A stretch of DNA of 64,000 nt from Dasypus novemcinctus (lineage: Eukaryota; Chordata; Mammalia; Cingulata; Dasypodidae). Shown here in pieces: positions 24,055-37,200 of the stretch (position 1 is the stretch's first letter; every line of letters begins with the position of its first letter). The position numbers and the translations under genes are program-made. The notes under the pieces were generated by a model. It searched no databases and was not told where the DNA came from. It saw nothing but the letters and a program-made list of their open reading frames with translations. Location: the NCBI RefSeq assembly GCF_030445035.2, contig NC_080677.1, positions 26,609,513 through 26,673,512 on the forward strand, given 5' to 3'.

Positions 24055-24496
24055 ATGTAAAAAGTTATTTAATTTATCCCCCCTCCCCCCGTTGTTTTGC
24101 ACTCCTTGTCTGTTTTCTCCATCGATTCACCATATGTTCTTCTGTGTCTGCTTGTCTTCTCTTTAGGCAAGCACTGGGAACCGATCCTGGGTCCTTTAGG
24201 AGTGGGAAAGAGGTGCTCAATCTTTTAGGCCACCTCAGCTCCCTGGTCTGATACATCTCTCATTGTCTCCTTCTGTGTTTCTTTTTGTTTTGTCATCTTG
24301 CTGTGCCATCTCTCTGTGCGGACTAGCGCTCTTTGGGCCTGCACTCCTGCGTGGGCCAGCACTCTGGGTGGGCCAACTCCGCTTGGGCCATCTCACTGCA
24401 CGGGCCCCTTGCCTTCACCAGGAGGCCCCAGAAGTCGAACCCTGGACCTCCCATATGGTAGACAGGAGCCCAATTGCTTGAGCCACATATGCTTCC
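24055..24496 (-). mobile_element. DAS-type SINE with a 12-bp TSD, 277 bp before KBTBD2 exon 2
   Basis: TSD CTTAAAGAACTT at 24043-24054 and 24497-24508. The body has CAGCACTCTGGGTGGGCCA-type internal repeats. Confidence 0.92.
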
Positions 24497-24773
24497 CTTA
24501 AAGAACTTTTTAAAATGTATGTTTGTTCATGTGTTCCTTATTTTCTGGGATGATTTTATTTTGTATAGAAAACAGTTACCTTAACATACAAATGTTAACT
24601 TTCTGCAGTGTTTTTATTTTAAATGCAGAAGACTTTAATGATGTTCATTTTCTCAAGTTTCATTTTTAGATAATCTCAAAAGTTAAACTTCAAATAAATA
24701 TAATTTACATTAAAGACTGTTTTCCTAAAATATACTGGCCTACATATTTTAACTATTTTTTTTTCCTTTTTAG

Positions 24774-25112
24774 TTAATCCAGAGGATTCACTAAACGTAG
24801 GATGTTGCTACAAAATCTACCTCGAGTGTTACTCTCTTTCACTCATGAGCTACACCATTGCAAATTTGAGCAGGATGTCTGCAGACTGCATTGAAAAACT
24901 CTGAAGAACCTAATTAACACAAGATGACCTAGGAGTGATTCTAAGTCTATAACAAGATACTATTCATTAGTGAATGTGTCAGTCTTGGTTCTGAATGCTA
25001 CAGATAACAGCACATGGAGTCTCTCCTTTATTTCTGAAGCATTCCCTTGACCTTCCATCAGTACGACTGACTTTTTTTAATCTGTTCCGGGAGATATTAA
25101 TGGAATGCAGAC
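24774..25112 (+). promoter_or_regulatory. KBTBD2: KBTBD2 5'UTR part of exon 2, with an upstream-ORF cluster
   Basis: The segment follows the AG at 24772-24773 and runs to the start codon at 25113. It holds at least seven upstream ORFs: 24802-24894 (30 codons, A at -3), 24845-24904 (19), 24924-24932 (ATG ACC TAG, A at -3), 24974-24994 (6), 24995-25147 (50), 25014-25037 (7) and 25105-25176 (23, G at -3). Those at 24995 and 25105 run out of frame past the KBTBD2 start. Such a layout normally lowers main-ORF translation and can make it stress-responsive; that effect here is inferred. Confidence 0.85.
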
Positions 25113-25282
25113 ATGTCCACTCAAGACGAGAGGCAGATCAATACTGAGTATGCTGTGTCCTTGTTGGAACAGTTAAAACTGTTTTATGAACAGCAGTTGT
25201 TTACTGACATAGTGTTAATTGTTGAGGGCACTGAATTCCCTTGTCATAAGATGGTTCTTGCAACATGTAGCTCTTATTTTAG
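25113..25282 (+). CDS. KBTBD2: KBTBD2 coding exon 2 (residues 1-57, start of BTB)
   Basis: The start codon context is CAGACATGT (G at -3). The exon encodes the N-terminal helix ([17 protein letters not shown]) and the first BTB strands and helix up to SSYF plus two bases of Arg57. The donor is AG|GTAAGT at 25283, so the intron is phase 2. Confidence 0.96.
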
Positions 25283-28200
25283 GTAAGTACTTTAATCTTA
25301 ACTAGTTTGTAAAAGCAAAATGTTAGTTTAATGTTTTAATAGGAATTCTTCAGAAACATTATTTAAATTAAAGAAAAATAGATCTTCTAATGTTTGCTTA
25401 AGTTTTCAGTTCAGGTCATGTGGTGCTTGCCAAATCATTTCCTTGCATGTATAAGTAGGAAACAGATGCAAGTTTTACAAAGGTTTAAATACAAGAACTT
25501 CATTGAAATTAATGAAAGTAAAATTTTAAAGTTGGAGAGGCAGAAAGTTTCAGAATACCATTTTCTCTTTCTTGAAAGAGAAAGACACATTTACTCTTGA
25601 GATTTTAAAATACTGTGCTTAGAAAACAGGGATCCTTATTTATAAACTTAATACTATTTTTAGAGGATAATTGGTGGTATGTAGATATGTTAAGCACTTT
25701 TTTTTTCCAAAAATGTATTTTTTCCTAACTCCTGGTTACTGTTGTCATTTGTGATATCCTTTTAGCGTTATTAGACTCTGCCTGTTTTATTAAACTATAA
25801 ATATTTAATAATAATACTGGTGTTCTCAATGCTTGAGAAATTAAGAGTTGATATAGTTATTTATTGTTTGCTAATTACCGATAAGTATAGCTTGACATTT
25901 CTATAATATTTTACAACTTGTTTTTACCTATTTGAAGTTTCTGTTTTAAGTTTCATGAGCACAAATTAAGACATAGAAATTCCTTTATTCTCTCCTTATG
26001 TTGAATTTTTATATAATATTTGAAATGGGGGTGATGAATAAGATGCATTAGATGTGGCCCATTATATTCCTATTACAAATATTAGCAGCTCTAAGCAGAG
26101 ACCAGCAATGGAAATTGATTTCTTTTTCTCTTTAATGGCAGCTGTTGGTAGGAAAGGTTTAATCTGGCCTTTCAGGCATAGAATCTTCACAGTCCTCAGT
26201 GCACATATCTTGTGAGGATTGCAAAAGCTAGTGGCAATTTCCTTCACTGTGCTTCAGTGTTTTTGGTTTTTTTTAGATTAAGTAGTGGATCTGTCATGCA
26301 ACTTCAGACAGTTGATATTCTTGCTTGAATCAGAAAGTTTAACTTGTTTGCAAACAATGGTTCCAAAACCTGATTGATCATCAGAGTCCTCTTGTATGTT
26401 TTTTTAAAATAAAATTTTACTGAAGTATATTATTCATACATGAACATACAAAAAAAAAAATGTATATAGTAGAAGTTGTGAAAACAAACATGCATATCGT
26501 TGTATTGGGCTCCCATACATAACCCCACCACCAGCACCTTGCATTGTTATGAAACACTTTTTACAAACCATGAAATAGCATCAGTCAAAATATTACTACT
26601 AACTATATAACATAGTTTGGTGTATTTTTTCCCCAAACCCACCCTAATATTAACACCATGTATTATTATTATTATACATTAGTTACAGTTCATGAAAGAA
26701 CATTTTCATATTTGTTCTGTTAACCACATCCCATCTTCCACCACTGGACTCCCTGTGTTGTACAGTTTCATGTTTTGTGTAGTCCAAAGTGTACATTCAC
26801 TGGCTCTCATTTTCATCATAGTATTGTGATGTCATCACCTCAGTGTTAGAATGTTTTCATTACTCCAAAAGGAAAAATCCCATATCCCCTTATTTCTTCC
26901 TATAGTTGTCTCTTAGAATTGATACAATCTTTTTTGCCATTGCTGCAAAAATAATTACACTATTACTGTTAACTATCGTCCGTAAGTTACAATAGTTGTA
27001 ATTTTTCTGTGTATCACTGTATTCCTAACAGTTTGTAAAAGAAGAACATTCTATTTGTAGTATTAGCCACCGTCTTTACCCACCACCAAAATCAGTTATA
27101 CTCTACATTATTCTCTAGTGTGTCCTTTCAATTGGCATTTATGTCCACAGACTACTACTTTTGGCCACAATGTTATTTATACACCAGCAGTGTTAGTTAT
27201 ACTCTAGCGTGTTATGCTATTGTATGATTTTACAAATACAGATTTCTTGGCTTTCAAACACAAAAATTCTGGTTCAGTACGTCTGGGTTAGAGAATCAGA
27301 ATTTGTATATATAAAAGCTTCCCAAATGATTTTGATGATAGGGTTTTTGTTGTTGTTGTTTTGTTTGTTTTTAAGACCCATTGGCTTAGCTGACCGTTTT
27401 AGAAATTCGAGGTTACAGGTTAAGTCAATTCCTGAGCCCTAGCTTCTCCCTTTTTAGTGGCTAGTAATTATGAATTGATCACTCATTATTGGAAAGAACT
27501 TTATTCCTTAGTTGTGGATTTTCAGATTAACATTTGTACTCATAGAGTAGTATCTTAGCATTCATCTGGTCTAACTTTTAAACCTATGCAGAAATTATTT
27601 TTAAAAAAAAAAAAAAATTTATTCGTTTATTTCTCTCCCCTTCCCCCCCCCCACCCTGGTTGTCTGTTCTCTCTGTCTATTTGCCTGCTGCTTTGTCCGC
27701 TTCTGTTGTTGTCAGCAGCAAGGGAATCTTGCCGTGTTTCTTTTTGTTGCGTCATCTTGTGTCAGCTCTCCGTGTGTGCGGCGCTATTCCTGGGCAGGCC
27801 GCCCTTTCTTTCGCACTGGGCGGCTCTCCTTACAGGGCGCACTCCCTGCGCGTGGGGCTCCCCTGCTCGGGGGACACCCCTGCGTGGTACGGCACTCCTT
27901 GCACCCATCAGCACTGCACATGGGCCAGCTCCACACGAGTCAAGAAGGCCCGGGGTTTGAACCACGGATCTGGACCTCCCATGTGGTAGACGGACGCCCT
28001 AACCACTGGGCTAAGTCCGCCGCCCAGAAATTCTATTATAGTATTTTCTGAGTTTTCATTCATCTTTGTACACTTACAGATAAGAGAACAGTCATTCCAT
28101 TGTTAGGAAGTTAGAAATGGGCTTATTTTGATGTCTTCCTTTCTTTCTTTCTCGATAAGTTTATTTGCAATTGCATAGTCATTTTTAAAATTCTCTATCT

Positions 28201-31200
28201 GTGAAATGGTTGTTTTTCTTTAACTGATTGAGTTTAAATTTTTTTTTTATTTTTATATTCTTTGAAGTCCAGGAAACCTGATCTTTCATTATTGTTACAA
28301 TCTATTTAAAGACACCACCATCTTTTTCTCTTAAGATTGCCATTATTTCCTTATCACTAGTCCCTGCTTTGACTTCTATGGTCTTCTGAGAAAACCTAAT
28401 CTTTCATTACTGTTACAATCTATTTAAAGACACCACCATCTTTTCCTCTTAAGGTTGCCATTATTTCCTTATCACTAGTCCCTGCTTTGACTTCTATGGT
28501 CTTCTGAGAAAATATATTCTCCCTGAAGTAAATCATGTATTTATTAAATAGGTAGAACGAATAGTCCAATATGTGTTGGAGTTTAAGTTGCCAATCTTTA
28601 TAATCCCATGGGCTGGTTTCGTAGTCTGCAAGAAGAAAACATCCATATGTGTATTTTTTTCCTCTCCCTCACATCTCTTTTCTCCGGTCTGGGTAGATTA
28701 TATTAATAGTAAATGTTCACAATAATTTGATTTCTTCCCGTGTTTCAACTGGCATTCTGGTTTCAGGCTTGTAAATTTCTGTATCTTTATATAGAATGCT
28801 ACTATCAATCTTTACTACTGGATTTTTTGCTATTTGTACTAGATAGATTCTCTGAAGTTTGAGTTACCAGTTCCATCCCAACAAGAATCAGTAGATACTT
28901 GTGAAATAGTAGTTATGTTTCTTGATAATATTTACAATTCGTTTTAGACCCCAGAATGAGAAAATTGAGAATTACTCAGCCCTCTTCCACTGTGATACTT
29001 GAGTATTCAGTGTTAGAATATTATAATTCACTATTTACTCTTTCTTAAAAATGTAAATTTAAAACTTTCGGTGGCCAAGTTGACTAGGCTTCTTTTGGTT
29101 GTCAGGAAGCACAGTTCCTTTACAAAAGGTGCCATAAACCATGGTCTAGAATAACCAAATCTCATTGTTTTATACCATCTGTATAATTAGCTTTTGCCTT
29201 GCCCTACTCCCCTTTCCAGTTATTACTTTGAACTAGAATAGACTTAAAACCACTTGAACCATAAGTTTTCCACTCTTACTCAGAATTTTTATAGTTTTTC
29301 AGGTTTCTTTTTGGCTTCCTTCATTTTCCTATAATCAGAGAGATGAAGTCAGTAGTGAAGCCAGAGAAGTGTTAGATTCCTCTAGGTTCTTGGCTGTGTT
29401 GCATAAAATAATTTAAGAACACGCCAGTTTAGTTAGACCAGTAAAAAGAATATATTGGGAAATGGGGGAAAAGAATAGAGTTTGTTGAGAAATGGGAAAG
29501 AAGGATGGAAATATGCACCAACATTAGATGAGGGCTCCTCTTTACAGAGAGCAGGTTTGGCTTGTGTGGTCACCTTTTAAGCTGTTAATTATTCCTCCCC
29601 TTGCTAATGCTATCACTGCTTACCCCACCAATGGTGGGAGCCAATGGTGAGGCCTGTTTGGAATGCCTGGGGCGGCCCTCCCTCTGTCCCAGGAGTTCCT
29701 TCCAACTAGGATCTCAAGGTTGAGGTCGAGGTCAGGGTCTCAGCAGGGTCCTTGTGGCCATGTTGTCTGTGGGTCATGTTATCTGCCGGGCCAGCCGCCT
29801 TCTCCCTTTCACTATACTAACTTGTGTCAGTAGTAATAGTTATTTTAAAGAATTTCTTGTGGTGTCTTGCCTATGTTTTTCAAGGAAACTTCCTGGCTCT
29901 CCATTGTCTGATTGGGTTTATTTTATGGCTGTCCTTCCTTCAGGAGGAAGTCATCTACCATCCTGATTGATATTGTTTGCGCTGCTTTTCCGTTTCCTAA
30001 ATGCCTGAAATCTAGCTCTTGTCCTTACTGCTCATTCTAAAGAACTATACCAGAGATTACCAGTGACTTTTTTTAAAAATTTTTATTGAACTTTATCTCG
30101 TTTTAGTCATTGGGATTTTGGGTGAGTTTTTCTTTTAATTTTTCAATCTCTCTCAGATAATTTATAATTTATCTAGCTTTTAACATCAGTCACTTTATTG
30201 ATGATTCAAGCATCAATCTCCCTCCAAAGTTCTAGTAATATTACCTAATTATTATATTATTTCATTTTACTCAGCTAACGTTACCTCAAATTAAATATAT
30301 CCAAAATTTAACTCCACTTTCAGGATTGACTTTTCCTTTTTGACCTTACGATTTTCTCGAATGGTTAATATTTTATTTTCATGTACTTAACATGAAAATA
30401 AACAGACTCTTACCCTATTTACTTCCTACTCTAACCATTCTCTGTGTTCAGAAAATCACCAGATCTTGTTGGTTCTTTGTTATATTTTAATTTTTAATTT
30501 TTATTTTTAAAGATATTTAGATTACATAAATGTTACATAAAAAATGTAGGGGATTCCCATATGCCCCACTCTCTACTCCTCCCACACTTTCCCACATTAA
30601 CAACATCCTTCATTAGTGTGGTACATTTATTACAATTGATGAACACATTCGAACATTGTCATCTAAGTATGGATTATAGTTTACATTATAGTTTAAACTC
30701 TCTCCCACACAATTTTGTAAGTTATGACAAGGTATATATAATGACCTGTATCTGTCATTGCATCGTCATTCAGGACAATTCCAGTGTCATGAAAATGCCC
30801 CCATGTTACACCTATTTTTCCCCTCTCCCTCCCTTTAGGACTTCCAGTGGCCACTGCCACCACATCAATGATAACAGTTCTTCCATTGGTAGAATAAGAT
30901 ACATCTATTGTAAGATAACAGTAAGTCTACTGTAATCCATTGCTTATTCCCCAGTCCTGAGGATTCTGGGATGGTATTGCCCACTCCACCTCTAATAGAG
31001 AGGGGCCTTAGATCCCATGGGGCTGATGGATGGGACTAACTTGCTTGCAGTTGCAGACTCTCTCTCTTTCTTGGGATGGTTGTTGTCCATCATCATCTCC
31101 TTGTTAGCTGTCCTGGGTGAGTCCATGACCTAGAAAATAGGTGTTGCAACTCGGTTGAGATTCAGGGCCTCCCTGGCACATGGAAAGCCCAAAGATTTAA

Positions 31201-34200
31201 GTCTCTTGGACATAAACCTATCAACTCTAGTACTAAGTATTGGTTCAAATTTAAGGGGCAGAAGAGCCATGTGTAAGGAAACCACAAATGAATCTAACTC
31301 TGTCATACTGGGAAGCATAAATTTGAAAGCTTGGCAGGGCAGCAAACTTGAGCTGTCAGCCCTGCCTATAGTATCTGGATTTCTCCAGAGCCCTCAGGAA
31401 CCCTGCTATTTGAGGCAATATTTACTGTGGCAGTCAGTGAGATCTTGCTGAGATGTGCATAAGCATAACCTCTGGAATGACTTCCCAACTCACTTTGAAT
31501 TCTCTTAACCATATAAACTCATTTGTCTTTACCCTTTACCCCTTTTGCTCCAGGTCTTTTTCCAGTTGCATTGCTAGTTGGTGCTTGATAGTAAGCCGTC
31601 AGTACCAGGGAGGCTTATCCCTGGGAGTCGTGTTCCACACCAGGATGGGGATAGGGGTAGGCAATGTATTTCTATACTGAGTTTGGCTTAGAACAAGGAG
31701 GCTCTCAGGAGGTAACTCTTAGGCAACCTGTAGTAGTTTCAATTTCAAAAGAAGGCCCATAAGTACAGTCATCAGTATCAAGGTCCTGTAAATGGTCCAT
31801 CCTCCTTCACTAGTCACTGCCCCTATACTTGGGATTCTTGCTGTCCCATTAGAGAATGTGGCAGAACTCCCCAGGATAGGAATTGGGTATTCTTTGCTAT
31901 TGTGTGGCTCTCTAACCACCATGACAATGCCCCAAAACACCAGAACTCTTTCATATGCCCTAAGTGAACCTCCTCCCATGCAGCCCCCATCACTGACACC
32001 CAGCACCAATGAGCCTCCTGTGCCACAGATGTAACCCTTCTGTGATCCAAAACTCCTTAAAAATGAAGCCCACAAAATAGGCAAATATAAGAAAATAATG
32101 ATAGTTTTTAAAATGGCAAAATACAAAAAATAAAAAAATTTGAAATAAAATTTAAAAATTTTGGTGTTATGTCTCATCACTGTAAGATCTGTTGTCTTGT
32201 GTATACAGAGACATTTATTCCCACTGTGTCTTATTTTTTTCATTTTCTCTTCAAAGAAGCTTTAGGTTACAGAAAAGTTGCTTTCAGAAAATAGGGGATT
32301 CCTATATACCTAACATCTTCCCCCTTTTCCCCTATTGAAAACATTTTACATGTGAGTGGTACATTTGTTGCAGTTGATGAACAAATATTGAAGCATTGCT
32401 CGTAACCATGGTCAATGATTTACATTATGTTATACATTTTGGAACGTACACTTTTATAAATTTTGACGAAATTTAACATGGCTTATATCCATCATTGCAA
32501 GATCATGTAGAACAATTCCAGTGCCCCCAAAATGCCCCACGTTCTGTATGTTCTACTTTTTAAATTCATTTCTGTCACCCTAGCTCATTTTATTCTTATC
32601 TCTCATCTATATTTCAGTGGCCTCCTAAGCAGTTTTTCTATCTCTAACCTCTGGCTCTTGAGGTCTGTCAGTACACGAGTATTCGTCCTACAGTACATTT
32701 TTTTTTTCATGCTAAATCCGTGTTCAGAACCCTTCAGTATTCTCTACTATGTAGAGGAAAAAGCTCAGACTTTTTTTTGTCTCATCTTAAAGATACTTTG
32801 TGATCTGCCATTTATCTTTGCAACCTCATTTTCCAGTTCCCTGCATGAACCTTTTATGTTTCGCCATACTGCTTGAACAAGTGGTTTTTATGTTCTACTC
32901 TGACTCTTTTTTTTTTTTTTTTAAAGATTTATTTTTATTTATTTAATTCCCCCCCACTCCCCCGGTTGTCTGTCTGTTCTCTGTGTCCATCTGCTGCGTC
33001 TTGTTTCTTTGTCCGCTTCTGTTGTCGTCAGCGGCACGGGAAGTGTGGGCAGCGCCATTCCTGGGCAGGCTGCACTCTCCTTCGCGCTCGGTGGCTCTCC
33101 CCACAGGTGCACTCCCTGCGCGTGGGGCTCCCCCAGGCGGGGGACACCTCTTAGTGGCACGGCACTCCTTGCACGCATCAGCACTGCGCGTGGGCCAGCT
33201 CCACACGGGTCAAGGAAGCCCGGGGTCTGAACCGCGGACCTCCCATGTGGTAGAGGGATGCCCCAACCACTGGGCCAAAGTCCATTTCCCTCTACTCTGA
33301 CTCTTTTACCCATTTGAATGCCTTCTGCATTTCCTTGTCCTTGCAGACCCAAGCTAGTCACTGTTGGCATAAGTAAAGGCAGAAGTTTTCTCTCCTGTGT
33401 ATGCAGTAACGTTCTTTGCGTTGATTTTTCTTCTCACTTTTATATTGGCATTCTACTTTGCATTCTCTGCAATGCCTACTGCTTTTCCAGCATAGTTACT
33501 GTTTCTTCAAAGTAAGTTTTTAAGAAAATGTACTGCGTAGTTTTTAGGAAGTCATCTTGAGTGAATGAATTTAACTCTTTATCAAGATATAATTTACATA
33601 CCATAAAATTTACCTATTTTAAGTATACAATTAAATGAATTTGTTTGTTTATATAGAGTTGTGCCCTCTTTTCCATAGTCTAATTTTAGAGCATTTCCAA
33701 CACCTTGCGGCTCTCCCTTCTCACTCCCCATTCTCTCCCTCAACCCTAAGTAATCACACATCTACCTCTGTCTATATATTTGCCTTTTTGTTTTTGAACA
33801 TTTCATATAAATGGAATCTTAACAGTAAGTGGTTTTTTTTTGGCTTATTAACTAAGCATGTTTTGAGTTCATTTATATTGTAAATATTACAATACTTAGT
33901 TCCTTTTTATTGCCGAGTGGTTTTCCATTGTATGGATATAAGGAGTAAATGAATTCTGTGTTCACTGAGAATGGTGGTGTAGAAAAGCCTAGTATATCTT
34001 TGGCATTGGATTATACTTTTCTGTTTCCTTCCTCAAAACTCTTGCCTATAACATTTTGTGTGATTTTAAGTGTCTCTTTTTTAAAAAAGATAAAAAACAA
34101 AAAAATTCTTGTCTATATGTTGTCCATCATAAAATGCCTTAAACAAGTATTTGTCTTACGATGTCTAGTTTTTCTTTTTAGCCCTATCATTTATTTTACA

Positions 34201-37200
34201 CTAAACTCTTATGCTGTTTTTTCCCTTTGTCTCTTATAGGGCCATGTTCATGAGTGGACTAAGTGAAAGCAAACAAACCCATGTACACCTGAGGAATGTT
34301 GATGCGGCCACCTTACAGATAATAATAACTTATGCATACACGGGTAACTTGGCAATAAATGACAGCACTGTAGAACAGCTTTATGAAACAGCTTGCTTCC
34401 TGCAGGTATGCAGTTTTTATACATGAATTCTAATTTATTTTTTTCCAGAAACGGATACATTTTCCTGTCATAAGCTAAGCTATTTTACTCTACTTCTCCT
34501 CATGGTCTCTTTTTGTATTTTGAAAGGAATATTAAAGTATTTCCCTATTTTCTTCCATGTTTTGGAATTTACAGTTTGTATTTCAGTAATAGAAAGTTTC
34601 TCCAAGGGGAAAACCTGCAAACCAAAGGCTGAATTTGGGGAGTACAGTTCATGATACTTAGTAGGTACTTGATAAATTTGTGCTGAATGAATTACACTGG
34701 CCAAATGCCAGTACCTGGGTGGTATTAACTCTGGGAATGAGAATGCAACCAGCACCTTACGTAGCCTCCTGTCTTTTTATTCTTATACTCTTTTTCCCTG
34801 TTACGCAGTGTCCTGGTGTACCTACAACTCTGGGGAAAGTGGGGCTGTTTTAACTTCCTGTGCTTTAGAATCAGAGGCATTCACATTCTAAATTCCAACT
34901 TGAAAGCAGGAAATGCTTACTATAAGCACCATCTTTCCCTAGCTTGCAAGTTTTCATTACTTTGTTTTAAAGCCAGGATTGCTAAGAAATTGAAAAATTT
35001 AAAGAAATTTGGACTCCAGTAAACTTGGTTACTGATTAATGTTGACACTGTTCCTTATAATTTTTTTCTGCCATGTTAATGAATTGTGTGTATGCATGTG
35101 CATATGCCTGCCCAGATGCAAAACAGGCTCCCTCTTGGACTGGGTCACCTGGGATAGCGTATGTTATGATTATTGAGATGACTCTTCACCTTTGACCATG
35201 TGAAATATATTTTATATGCCAGATATATGCTTTATATAGATTCTCATCTAATCTCACAGTAATCATTTTAGGTAGACAACTATTATTTCCCCAGTTTTTA
35301 CAAGAAAAAAAGTGAGGTTTAGAGAGGCAAAGTTACTTCCCTAGGTGTAGTGGCTGTCCGGTCCAAGTTTTGAACCTAAGCAGCCTGACTCCTTGAACAC
35401 TGCTAGTTAACCACTGTGATGCTGAATAAATAAAGTAGGTAGCAGTTCTAAGTTTCCTTCTTAGGGAAAAAAATCCAAGAAACTTGGAGTGAGTGATTAA
35501 GATGAGTCATGTAAATGTAGGTGATTTATAATTCCAAATAAATGTTCTTGTTTCTTCTTTTGGTTTTCTTACCTGTAGGGATAAGGCAAATAGTAATACT
35601 TCTCTAGCCATTGTGCATGATTTCCTGGTTTTATATGTCTGCCTTGTCCAATCTGAGAAAAACAAATTTCTATTATTTCAACAATAATCATTTTCTGTAC
35701 TATGATTTCTTTAGAAATCTTCGTTTGGTTTTTCAATTACATTTTTTTAAAGTTTAGAAAAGATTTCATGCATGAATTTCTTTATCTTTCCCTTAAGGCT
35801 ATTTGTTTTATTAAGTACCTTTTGGACTGGTTCCTAAATGGACATTGAAGCAGGCCCACTGGATAGGAAGAGGAAGTGCCAGCGTAGGCATAGTCTTTGA
35901 TTTTTACTATTACCGAAAATAAAAAACATAGTGTAGGGATCTGATTAATATACCTATGCCTTACATAGAAATAAATTTATTTCTCCTGCCCTTATTTATT
36001 TTTTCTCATTTTAGGTAGAAGATGTGTTACAACGTTGTCGAGAATATTTAATTAAAAAAATAAATGCAGAGAACTGCGTGCGATTGCTTAGTTTTGCTGA
36101 TCTCTTCAGTTGCGAGGAATTAAAACAAAGTGCTAAAAGAATGGTGGAGCACAAGTTCACTGCTGTGTATCACCAGGAAGCTTTCCTGCAGCTGTCCCAT
36201 GACCTACTGGTAGACATTCTCAGTAGTGACAATTTAAATGTAGAAAAGGAAGAGACAGTTCGTGAAGCGGCTATGCTGTGGCTAGAGTACAACACAGAGT
36301 CACGATCACAGTATTTGTCTTCAGTTCTTAGCCAAATCAGAATTGATGCACTTTCAGAAGTAACACAAAGAGCTTGGTTTCAAGGTCTGCCACCCAATGA
36401 TAAGTCTGTGGTGGTTCAAGGTCTATATAAGTCCATGCCCAAGTTTTTCAAACCAAGACTTGGCATGACTAAAGAGGAGATGATGATTTTCATTGAAGCA
36501 TCTTCAGAAAATCCTTGTAGTCTTTACTCTTCTGTCTGTTACAGTCCCCAGGCAGAAAAAGTTTACAAGCTGTGCAGCCCTCCAGCTGATTTGCATAAGG
36601 TTGGAACCGTTGTAACTCCGGATAATGACATCTATATAGCAGGAGGTCAGGTTCCTCTGAAAAATACAAAAACAAATCACAGTAAAACAAGCAAACTTCA
36701 GACTGCCTTCAGAACTGTGAATTGCTTTTATTGGTTTGATGCACAGCAAAATACCTGGTTTCCAAAGACCCCAATGCTTTTTGTTCGCATAAAACCATCT
36801 TTGGTTTGCTGTGAAGGCTATATCTATGCAATTGGAGGAGATAGTGTAGGTGGAGAACTTAATCGGAGGACCGTAGAAAGATATGACACTGAGAAGGATG
36901 AGTGGACAATGGTAAGCCCCTTACCTTGTGCTTGGCAATGGAGTGCAGCAGTTGTCGTTCATGACTGCATTTATGTGATGACACTGAACCTCATGTACTG
37001 TTATTTTCCAAGGTCTGATTCATGGGTAGAAATGGCCATGAGACAGACTAGCAGGTCCTTTGCTTCAGCTGCAGCTTTTGGTGATAAAATTTTCTATATT
37101 GGAGGGTTGCATATTGCCACCAATTCTGGCATAAGACTCCCCTCTGGCACTGTAGATGGGTCTTCAGTAACTGTGGAAATTTATGATGTGAATAAAAATG

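Larger units (their letters stand above)
10705..24773 (+). other. KBTBD2: KBTBD2 intron 1 (14.1 kb)
   Basis: The donor is GTGAGC at 10705 and the acceptor is a pyrimidine tract ending TTTTTAG at 24771-24773. The intron is filled with DAS SINEs (12.5, 13.9, 15.4, 16.3, 16.9, 20.4-21.4, 22.1 and 24.1 kb), LINE fragments and one MIR, listed separately. No other coding exon is recognisable inside it. Confidence 0.85.
25283..34239 (+). other. KBTBD2: KBTBD2 intron 2 (9.0 kb)
   Basis: GTAAGT...TATAG. It contains a MER5A-like element split by a LINE insertion (26.3-27.4 kb), two DAS SINEs (27.6 and 32.9 kb), a 118-bp tandem duplication (28.3 kb), a GC-richer unclassified block (29.4-29.8 kb) and a long antisense LINE 3' region (30.5-32.6 kb). 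About 25.3-26.3 kb looks like unique intronic sequence. Confidence 0.9.

Noticed and set aside
31719-32243. 174-codon - strand open frame
   Set aside because: Lies wholly inside an antisense LINE 3' region shared in part with 50-51 kb; no recognisable domain.
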